From the NCBI GenBank assembly GCA_937883785.1, contig CALGDE010000027.1, positions 1-64,000 of the forward strand: a stretch of DNA of 64,000 nucleotides, given 5' to 3'. How positions within the stretch are numbered: position 1 is the first letter of the stretch; every line of letters begins with the position of its first letter. Below the pieces are notes generated by a model, which had not been told where the DNA came from, searched no databases, and saw only the letters and a program-made list of their open reading frames with translations. A program made the position numbers and the translations under genes. Positions 57,549-64,000 of this stretch are shown one piece after another. This DNA comes from an uncultured cyanobacterium. GTDB lineage: Bacteria > Cyanobacteriota > Cyanobacteriia > CACIAM-69d.

Positions 57549-58427
57549 ATGGCGATCGCCGAAAAACCGCCCGCCAAGAAGACACTCACCAAAAAACAGC
57601 GCGCCCTAGAAATATTTGATCGCCTCACGGGGCTATATCCCGACGCATTGTGCAGCCTGGATTACGAAACGGTGGTGCAGCTGTTGGTTGCCACAATTCT
57701 GTCCGCCCAATGCACCGATGAACGGGTTAACAAGGTCACCCCTGCCCTATTTGCCCGCTTTCCTGATGCTAAAGCCTTGGCGGAAGCGGACCGGGATGAG
57801 TTGGAAAGTTTGGTGCGCTCCACCGGTTTTTACCGCAATAAAGCCAAAAATATCCAGGGCGCTTGTCAGATGATTATGGAAAAATTTGACGGCGAAGTGC
57901 CCCGCACGATGGAAGAGCTGCTGCTATTACCAGGGGTGGCTCGAAAGACTGCCAACGTAGTTTTAGCCAATGGATTTGGCACCAACATGGGGGTGACGGT
58001 GGATACCCATGTTAAGCGCCTAACCTATCGCTTTGGATTGACTAACCATACGGATCCAGTGCGTGTTGAGCGGGATTTGATGAAGCTTTTACCCCAGCCG
58101 GAATGGGAAAACTGGTCCATTCGCACCATTTACCACGGGCGCAATATTTGTGATGCGCGAAAGCCGTTGTGTGGGGAATGTACGCTGGTGGATCTGTGCG
58201 ATCGCCGGGACGTGGACAAGCCAAAGGGGAAATCTAAGCGTAAGTCCACCACGGGCAAAACCCAGTCAAAATCCACGGCAAAATCCCGGAAAAGCCCCCG
58301 TACAGCCCCTGTCACTTCCACAGCAAAAAAAAACACGGCAAAATCCACAAAAAAATCCGCCATCACAAAATCCACATCTAGCAAATCCTCGAAAAAGTCC
58401 CCTAAAAAATCGCCGGTTAAACAATAA
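57549..58427 (+). CDS. nth: Endonuclease III with basic C-terminal tail
   Basis: Endonuclease III removes oxidised pyrimidines and cuts abasic sites. Residues 15-220 hold the conserved core: ILSAQCTDERVNKV, the helix-hairpin-helix LLPGVARKTANVVLANGFG with catalytic Lys, GVTVDTHVKRL with catalytic Asp, and the [4Fe-4S] cysteines CDARKPLCGECTLVDLC. About 70 further residues form a Lys/Ser/Thr-rich tail resembling eukaryotic histone H1 tails, absent from the E. coli enzyme (211 residues). The tail may aid DNA binding; this is inference. Confidence 0.95.
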   Translation: MAIAEKPPAKKTLTKKQRALEIFDRLTGLYPDALCSLDYETVVQLLVATILSAQCTDERVNKVTPALFARFPDAKALAEADRDELESLVRSTGFYRNKAKNIQGACQMIMEKFDGEVPRTMEELLLLPGVARKTANVVLANGFGTNMGVTVDTHVKRLTYRFGLTNHTDPVRVERDLMKLLPQPEWENWSIRTIYHGRNICDARKPLCGECTLVDLCDRRDVDKPKGKSKRKSTTGKTQSKSTAKSRKSPRTAPVTSTAKKNTAKSTKKSAITKSTSSKSSKKSPKKSPVKQ

Positions 58428-58525
58428 GGAAAATGCTGCGGTAGGACGAGGACTAGGGCGTCAATAAGCGGTAATCTGAGCACGATACTTTGGGCGCTAA
58501 CGTTACCGTAAATCTTGGGGTTGAA

Positions 58526-59506
58526 ATGACCGCTAATTCCCTGTCCCTATGGGCTCCAGCCAAGGTGAATTTGTACTTGGAAATTGTGGGCGATCGCCCC
58601 GACGGCTTCCACGAACTGTCCACAATTTTCCAAAGCATTGGACTGATGGATCGGGTGACGGTGGCGGTGCATTCGGGACCAGCAAAAATCAGCGTTGATT
58701 GTCCTCATCCGCTGGTGCCCAATGACCAAACGAACCTGGCATACCGCGCCGCTGAATTGATGGTACAGGCGTTTCCCGACGCCGCCTCTCGCCAAAGCAC
58801 CATTGATATTGCGATCGCCAAAAATACCCCTGTGGCCGCTGGACTTGCCGGGGGTTCCTCCAACGCAGCGGCGGTGCTGGTGGCGCTCAATATGCTGTGG
58901 GAACTGGGACTAACTCACCAGGCGCTACAGGATTTGGCGGCAAAGCTGGGTTCAGATATCTCCTTTTGCGTTAGCGGCGGCACCGCGCTTGCCACCGGTC
59001 GCGGCGAGGTGTTAGACCCGCTGCCGAGCGTGTCTGATTTATGGGTGGTTTTGGGCAAATACGACAACCTCAGCATTTCCACCCCCTGGGCCTACAAGCG
59101 CTATCGGGAACTCTTTGAAGGGGAATATGCTCGTGATGCAAATACCCAAACGTCCCGCCATGACCAGGTACGTTCCGGAGCAATGGTGCGACTGCTCAGT
59201 CAGCTTGCCCAGGGAAGTCGCGACAATTTAGACAAAATCCGAGCCCTATTGCGTAATGATTTGGAACGCGCAGTACTGCCGGATCACAACAAAATTAAAA
59301 CCTTGAGAGACTGCTTCCAGGGACAGGCACCTTTGGGAGCCATGATGTCCGGGTCGGGTCCCACGGTGTTTGGCATCGCCGCCGACGGAGCTAACGCCAA
59401 ACTTATTCAAAGCGCTATTCGCCAATATATTCCTGACCCGGACCTAAGCCTGTGGACGGCTCCGTTTATTGCCCAAGGCGTCCATTTAGCGCCCAACACT
59501 GTTTAG
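58526..59506 (+). CDS. ispE: 4-diphosphocytidyl-2-C-methyl-D-erythritol kinase
   Basis: IspE phosphorylates CDP-methylerythritol in the MEP pathway to isoprenoids, which feed carotenoids and the phytyl tail of chlorophyll. The 326-residue protein has the GHMP kinase layout: APAKVNLYLEIVGDRPDGFHEL near the N terminus, the ATP loop PVAAGLAGGSSNAAA (about 100-114) and MMSGSGPTVFGI near the C terminus. ATG 58526 is chosen over 58490 because the family begins just before WAPAKVNL. It is 98 bp after nth. Confidence 0.96.
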   Translation: MTANSLSLWAPAKVNLYLEIVGDRPDGFHELSTIFQSIGLMDRVTVAVHSGPAKISVDCPHPLVPNDQTNLAYRAAELMVQAFPDAASRQSTIDIAIAKNTPVAAGLAGGSSNAAAVLVALNMLWELGLTHQALQDLAAKLGSDISFCVSGGTALATGRGEVLDPLPSVSDLWVVLGKYDNLSISTPWAYKRYRELFEGEYARDANTQTSRHDQVRSGAMVRLLSQLAQGSRDNLDKIRALLRNDLERAVLPDHNKIKTLRDCFQGQAPLGAMMSGSGPTVFGIAADGANAKLIQSAIRQYIPDPDLSLWTAPFIAQGVHLAPNTV

Positions 59507-59568
59507 CGTCCAATATTTAGCGTCTGATATCAGCCTGTAAAAACATTAGCGGCGAGGTTGTAACCCCA

Positions 59569-60255
59569 GTGAAAGCAGTTGTTTTACTTTCCGGTGGCTT
59601 GGATTCGTCCACGGTGGTATACCAAGCGAAGGCGGACGGGTGCGAGTGTTACGCCATTTCCTTTGATTATCAACAGCGCCATCGTCGAGAACTGGATGCG
59701 GCACGGGCGATCGCCCAACTGGCAGGGGTGGTGCAACATCAAATTGTCAACTTCGACCTAACTCAGTGGGGTGGTTCAGCCCTAACGGACGACACCATTG
59801 ACTTGCCCAGCGATCGCCCCGTGGAAGCCATGGCGTCGGAAATCCCCGTCACCTACGTGCCCGCCCGCAACACCATTTTTCTCAGCTTTGCCCTGGCCTA
59901 CGCTGAAACCTTGGACGCAGAACGCGTGTATATCGGCGTGAACGCCCTGGATTACTCAGGCTATCCCGACTGTCGCCCTGACTATGTGGACGCCATGCAG
60001 GAGGTATTTCGCCTAGCCACCAAACAAGGACGGGAAGGCAATCCCCCACAGATAGTGTCTCCATTGCTGGAGCTGAAAAAGACCGACATCATTCGCCTAG
60101 GCAACCAGCTAGGCGTGCCCTGGGAAAAAACCTGGTCTTGCTATGCAGGTGGCGATCGCGCCTGTGGGCGCTGTGATTCCTGTCTATTGCGCCTAGCAGC
60201 TTTTAAGGAGCTTGGCCTAGAGGATCCGCTACCCTACGATGCACCTTCCCCATAA
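59569..60255 (+). CDS. queC: 7-cyano-7-deazaguanine synthase
   Basis: QueC makes preQ0 from 7-carboxy-7-deazaguanine in the queuosine (tRNA modification) pathway. The 228-residue protein starts at GTG with KAVVLLSGGLDSSTVVYQA, the PP-loop ATP site, followed by DYQQRH and VPARNTIF. The zinc-binding Cys set is CYAGGDRACGRCDSCLLR (about 191-208), intact. It begins 62 bp after ispE and may share its transcript. Confidence 0.96.
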   Translation: MKAVVLLSGGLDSSTVVYQAKADGCECYAISFDYQQRHRRELDAARAIAQLAGVVQHQIVNFDLTQWGGSALTDDTIDLPSDRPVEAMASEIPVTYVPARNTIFLSFALAYAETLDAERVYIGVNALDYSGYPDCRPDYVDAMQEVFRLATKQGREGNPPQIVSPLLELKKTDIIRLGNQLGVPWEKTWSCYAGGDRACGRCDSCLLRLAAFKELGLEDPLPYDAPSP

Positions 60256-60456
60256 AGCCCCTTACCCAAAAAGTTCGAATACGGCTTTGATGGCTGCCTC
60301 GGCAAATTTATAGCCCTTGTATTAATTTCTTCAATGGGGGTGTGCCGTGGCGGAAATCAGAGCACAGACTTGCCTGCTTAGACAGGAGGCCATAGGAGTC
60401 GGTGGCAATAGAAGGATTTTGGTGAGGCGCCCCTGGATTCTGCCGCGGACGTCGCT

Positions 60457-60512
60457 AGGACGTGCACTCTCCACAGCGTGAAGCTTCTGGCGCCTAACGG
60501 AGCACAAGTCCC
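60457..60512 (+). mobile_element. MITE-like repeat, partial right half (copy G)
   Basis: AGGACGTGCACTCTCCACAG, GCGTGAAGCTTCTGGCGCCT and GGAGCACAAGTCCCA match the right half of the family. The left half is not recognisable. Confidence 0.55.
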
Positions 60513-60608
60513 AGTCACCATTGCAAAATATCTCAACATTATTAGCGCCCATAATTTTGCCGGGTAATTGCCAAAAATAATCTTTTCTTAACTCGCCTGA
60601 TTTAGGAC

Positions 60609-60869
60609 TTTTCCACAGATAGTGATCACGCACCCTGGGCATGGGGATTGCCAAGGGGGACCACACTATACCTAGTGCGATCGCCCCAAAAACCGTGAAA
60701 CCCCTTTAGTTACGTTGTTTTAACAGCAAGAATTTTTTATTTTTTCAAAAAGTCTTCCACAGCGTTTCCACAGTTTTTCCACAAGATCCCAAAAGTTTTC
60801 CACAGCCCAACGGGAGTTTTCCACAGCCCTTAGCGATCCCATAAGGGTTTAGGGCGTTTCTGTGGAATT
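60609..60869. other. DnaA-box cluster, candidate replication origin
   Basis: The exact box TTTTCCACA, reported as the cyanobacterial DnaA box, occurs at 60609, 60775, 60796 and 60817. Near matches are TCTTCCACA (60753), GTTTCCACA (60764) and, inverted, AATTCCACA (60861-60869). An AT-rich tract (about 60714-60750, including TTTTTTATTTTTTC) stands just before the main cluster, like a DNA unwinding element. The region sits in the 890-bp gene-free gap between queC and the DUF2811 gene. dnaA or dnaN are not in the window, so origin function is inference. Confidence 0.6.
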
Positions 60870-61146
60870 CTCCCCCTGTGACGGTCGATTCTCAGAAAAG
60901 GACGCTTTTTATTGCGGAATTTTAAGTCGAAACGGCTGAAAGCCTGATCCCTTCGTTGGCAGCCATTTCAAAAACAACGAAAAATGACAGGGTGCCGCGT
61001 TGACAACCTCCGGTCCCCGTAACGAGAATAGTGCCGCAGCCGGTTCCCTTCATCCGTCCTTAATCCGGCTTTCAAAACCCTCAAAATACAGTTTCAATAC
61101 GCTGTCAGCCCACTGCCACTGCTGTTCTCACGCCGGAGCCTTGCCC

Positions 61147-61476
61147 ATGATTACCCCCACCCAGCGCGTTTGCGCCGATGTTCCTCAAATCCTTCTGGAA
61201 GCTCTCCAGGATTACTTAGCTAAACACCCAGACTGGGATAAAAACCGAGTCCTTGCCGCCGCCTTGTCCCTATTTCTATTGCAAAATGCCGAGGGCGATC
61301 GCCGCGCGTCCAAGGTTTACCTAGACACCCTATTTCGTCCCAGCAGCCCCAGCGGGATCAACGGCGATGATGGGGTCATCGACGATATGACCGGCGGTGA
61401 ACGCAAAGTAGAGTCCGGGGCGGCGATCGCGTCCCCCCTGGCGCCTTCACCTCCACCGCTTAAGTCTGCCTCTTAG
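61147..61476 (+). CDS. DUF2811 family protein
   Basis: From ATG 61147 the product has 109 residues. The core VCADVPQILLEALQDYLAKH, PDWDKNRVLAAALSLFLLQN matches DUF2811, a small cyanobacterial family without known function, resembling a ribbon-helix-helix-like fold. The tail (about 50-109) is polar and Pro/Ser-rich. An in-frame TTG at 61000 would add 49 residues unlike the family. It lies about 280 bp after the DnaA-box cluster. Confidence 0.75.
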   Translation: MITPTQRVCADVPQILLEALQDYLAKHPDWDKNRVLAAALSLFLLQNAEGDRRASKVYLDTLFRPSSPSGINGDDGVIDDMTGGERKVESGAAIASPLAPSPPPLKSAS

Positions 61477-61501
61477 CTTTTTCCCAACGTTGCTAACGTT
61501 C

Positions 61502-64000
61502 CTAGAACCGCTTTTCAAATTGAATTGAGAAGCGGTTTTCTCCTGTAAAGTCCGTGGATCCCCGAATTAAAGTGTTTTCGTTGAGGCGATAGTTTAAATT
61601 CAGGCGGGTGGTGGTGTCGGCGGTGGAAAACACCTGGGCGACGGAGGCGGACAGGCGGTTGGTAATATCTAGCCCCAGCTCTAGGGCCAGCCCCACACTG
61701 GTTTCCACGTCTTCCTCATCGTCGTCATCGTTGTCGGGGCGAGAGCTGACCACGGTGGGATACACCCGAAAATCCGTTAAGCCCAGGGTGTTGGCGATAT
61801 TGCTTTGGATAGTATTGAGCAAGCTGGCTCCGGCAAGGTTGGCGATCGCCACGGTGCCGCTGGATTCATCGCCGACGCTGTTGGCTAAGCTGCCGCCGAT
61901 TAAAGCCAGAATTTGACCCTCGCTGCGGGCGGGGCGGCTGGTAAGGGCCAGGTTATTAAGGATTTCGCTAGCATTCCCTTCCACGGAGGCCCGTACCCGC
62001 ACCGTTTGCCCCACACCTGCCCGATCCACAAAGTTTTCGCGGATTTCGGTGCTGTCGGCGGCGGTGTTGTCGGTGGTGAAAGGATTATTGCTGGATTCCA
62101 CCACGTTAGCGATTAGATTAACGTCCAGGTAAGGATCCAAGCCGTCTTCCGGTCGAAATTCCACAAACTGGGGTTCGCCGCGCTCTAGGAAAAATTGGGT
62201 GGCAAAAAGATTCACCTGTCCCCGCCGCACCTCAATACGTCCCGAGGGCTTTAGATCCGCAAGACGACCATCCAAGGTGAGTCCGCCCCGGGCCAGGAAA
62301 TTAAGCAGGGGACGCTGGACAATTTGTAGCCCCTTGCCCAGGCTGATTTCCAAGTCGTTAAAGCTTACGGGAATATCGCCACCGGCAGCGGAAGCAGCGC
62401 CCCCGCCGGCGTTTAGGGCCGTGGGATCAGTGGGCAACACAACGCGCCCCCCCACCAAGCCGATCTTGCCACCGATTTCTGGGGCGATCGCCGAGCCATT
62501 CACCACAATTTGCCCGTTTACGCCCCCTTGGTATAAGTCCCGCAAGGTAAGCCGTAGCTGGTCCAAATCAACGGTGATGGGCTTGGTAATGGGCGGGGCC
62601 GAGTTGGGAAGGGGGAATAGGGGCAGGGCTCCGTCGATGCGGATTTGCCCTTCGGTAAGGTTGCCTTGGATATTGTTGACGATAAGGCGATCGCCCTCCA
62701 GTTGGGCCGTACCGCTAATGCCTTTCAGGGGCTCCGGCAGCTCGGAAATAGCCACTTCCGCATCGTTCAACACCAGCTCGCCGTTAGCAATAGGCTGGCT
62801 AAGGGTGCCCGCCACTTCCACGTCCGCTCGCCCTTCGCCCCCCAGCCATTGGAATTGGGGGGCAATCAAGCTAATAAGCCCGAATTCTTCATTGGTCACC
62901 GAAGCCTTAAAGCGAATTGCATCACTGTCCGGCTGCACGGTGGAAATGGGCAACGGCAGGGGTAAACCGCCGCTAATGCGAATGGGATCGTCCCCTTTAC
63001 CCTGCACCAACACCCGGCTACCGAAGTTAAGGCGGGCGGCACTGTAGTTAAAGGAGCCGGTGGCGCTTTGGACCGGCAGCTGATTCAGACGACCGTCCAA
63101 GAGTTCAATTTGCCCTCGGGCATTGGGATTACCCAGGGTGCCCGCTAGGGAAGCGTCGATATTGAGCGTGCCCGACAGCAGAGGCAGGGGCGCTTCCGCG
63201 TACAGCTGGCGAATTTGGGGAACCCGGCGCAGCAGTTCCGCAGGAAAGTTTTCCAGTTCAAATTTGCCGTTGGGCTCCTGACCAATCAGTCCCACATAGC
63301 GGGCAATGGTTTCTCCCGTTTGAAATTCGGCAGGCTCCAGGTTTAAGGTGCCGTCGTTCAAGGTACCGGCAAGGGTGGCGCGGTCAATGGTGAGGTCGAT
63401 TTGGTCACCGCGACAGTCTGCTTGGGTGGGCCACTGCCAGTTATTGCCGGAAATATTAAAGTTGGCATTGGCTCCGGTCGCAACGGTGCCGGAAAAGGCG
63501 ATCGCCCCGTCAAATTCCCCGGTCACCTGACTGAGGGGGGGAACCGGCAAGGCTCTACAGTCGCGCTGCACCTCTTGGGCTAAGAGCGCCTGAATTTCGT
63601 TGAGCTTATATAGCTGATCCAACACCGTAAATTCAGAGGTGTTAATGCCCAGCAGCCCCAAATCAGAAGCACGACCGGGATTGGGGGGTCTTAAGGTGGC
63701 AGCCCACACGCTGAGGGCATCAAAATCCGTTAGGCGCAAAATCCGCAGCACCTGCTCCAGGCGTCCGTCGTTAACCTGTAGCTCCCCATCAAATTTAGGG
63801 TCATCTTGGAGCACCAAATCTGCCCGGAGACCATAAACGCCGTCTCCCCGGCGCAGTTGGGTATCCCAAATGGCGATTTTATTCGTGCGAAAGCCGCTGT
63901 AGGCGATATTGCCGGCGGCGCGATCGCCCCACACCGTTTGCAGACCTGGATTATCCACCCCAAACTGAGCTTGAGCTTGACCATCCCTAAGGCGAAAAGT
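61502..64000 (-). CDS. TamB/DUF490-like outer-membrane transport protein, C-terminal part
   Basis: The reading frame is open to the window edge, so the N terminus is missing; 832 residues are visible. The sequence is built of repeating beta strands (GELVLNDAEVAISELPEPLK, GGVNGQIVVNGSAIAPEIGG) and ends with the TamB C-terminal domain (about the last 300 residues) finishing ENRFSIQFEKRF, an aromatic terminus typical of outer-membrane-associated proteins. TamB-like proteins bridge the periplasm and help move lipids or outer-membrane proteins. An internal acidic stretch (DNDDDDEEDVE) is unusual. Cyanobacterial homologues are usually much longer than this fragment. Confidence 0.88.
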   Translation of the reverse strand, partial: TFRLRDGQAQAQFGVDNPGLQTVWGDRAAGNIAYSGFRTNKIAIWDTQLRRGDGVYGLRADLVLQDDPKFDGELQVNDGRLEQVLRILRLTDFDALSVWAATLRPPNPGRASDLGLLGINTSEFTVLDQLYKLNEIQALLAQEVQRDCRALPVPPLSQVTGEFDGAIAFSGTVATGANANFNISGNNWQWPTQADCRGDQIDLTIDRATLAGTLNDGTLNLEPAEFQTGETIARYVGLIGQEPNGKFELENFPAELLRRVPQIRQLYAEAPLPLLSGTLNIDASLAGTLGNPNARGQIELLDGRLNQLPVQSATGSFNYSAARLNFGSRVLVQGKGDDPIRISGGLPLPLPISTVQPDSDAIRFKASVTNEEFGLISLIAPQFQWLGGEGRADVEVAGTLSQPIANGELVLNDAEVAISELPEPLKGISGTAQLEGDRLIVNNIQGNLTEGQIRIDGALPLFPLPNSAPPITKPITVDLDQLRLTLRDLYQGGVNGQIVVNGSAIAPEIGGKIGLVGGRVVLPTDPTALNAGGGAASAAGGDIPVSFNDLEISLGKGLQIVQRPLLNFLARGGLTLDGRLADLKPSGRIEVRRGQVNLFATQFFLERGEPQFVEFRPEDGLDPYLDVNLIANVVESSNNPFTTDNTAADSTEIRENFVDRAGVGQTVRVRASVEGNASEILNNLALTSRPARSEGQILALIGGSLANSVGDESSGTVAIANLAGASLLNTIQSNIANTLGLTDFRVYPTVVSSRPDNDDDDEEDVETSVGLALELGLDITNRLSASVAQVFSTADTTTRLNLNYRLNENTLIRGSTDFTGENRFSIQFEKRF

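Noticed and set aside
60256-60300. tRNA-like TTCGAAT stretch after queC
   Set aside because: No acceptor stem, D arm or anticodon arm could be paired around it.

Overview
The window is chromosomal DNA of a cyanobacterium. The evidence is genes for oxygenic photosynthesis (psbO, psaE, ndhO, ycf51, a GUN4-domain protein, ictB), a cyanobacterial primary sigma factor and a SigF-type sigma factor, many cyanobacteria-specific hypothetical families (DUF1350, DUF1517, DUF2811, DUF4912), and the HIP1 octamer GCGATCGC throughout. The species cannot be named from the sequence alone. No rRNA, tRNA, CRISPR array, prophage or intact insertion sequence was recognised.

Layout. 0-4 kb: ictB, a GUN4-domain protein and a membrane-anchored disordered protein (all minus). 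4-11.7 kb (plus): HD hydrolase, psbO, sigF with a PilP-like lipoprotein, a secreted repeat protein, psaE-mutM, ndhO-xth. 11.7-24.7 kb (mostly minus): a TPR protein and an LRR-TPR-CHAT protein; an operon of a GldA-like dehydrogenase, an LL-DAP-type aminotransferase and a family 2 glycosyltransferase; ycf51; an ABC1/UbiB kinase; an XRE-GrpE-like fusion; a DUF1350 hydrolase. 24.7-29.8 kb (minus): chlN-chlB-chlL for light-independent protochlorophyllide reductase, then a NucS-like nuclease gene. 31-43.6 kb: DUF1517 protein, thiS, a large TPR protein, a degenerate DinG-like protein, an M16 peptidase, a DUF4912 protein and a YdcF-like protein. 44-49 kb: an ABC ATPase without its permease, the sigA/rpoD primary sigma factor and gloB. 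49.6-54.4 kb: two glycosyltransferases flanking an ABC exporter with an unusual tail, probably for surface polysaccharide. 54.8-64 kb: sat, an RseP/S2P protease, nth, ispE, queC, an intergenic cluster of DnaA boxes, a DUF2811 protein and the C-terminal part of a TamB-like protein that runs off the window.

Main discovery. The three DPOR subunits do not read like cyanobacterial ChlL/N/B. Their sequences, the BchL N-terminal extension and the gene order N-B-L match the bch genes of purple (proteobacterial) phototrophs, where the order is bchF-N-B-H-L-M. All cofactor ligands are conserved with exact spacing, so the enzyme should work. HIP1 octamers inside chlN and chlB suggest an old, partly ameliorated horizontal transfer. 

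Other signals: a family of about 130-145 bp MITE-like repeats (at least four near-complete and several partial copies) with two nested hairpins and TGTCATCA-type terminal inverted repeats; a candidate replication origin with four exact TTTTCCACA boxes next to an AT-rich tract; two tandem degenerate histidine-kinase DHp-like modules at the end of an ABC exporter; an XRE-GrpE-like fusion; and a CRP-type site before sigF. Several strong hairpin terminators are seen, notably after psbO, sat, rseP and the ABC exporter.
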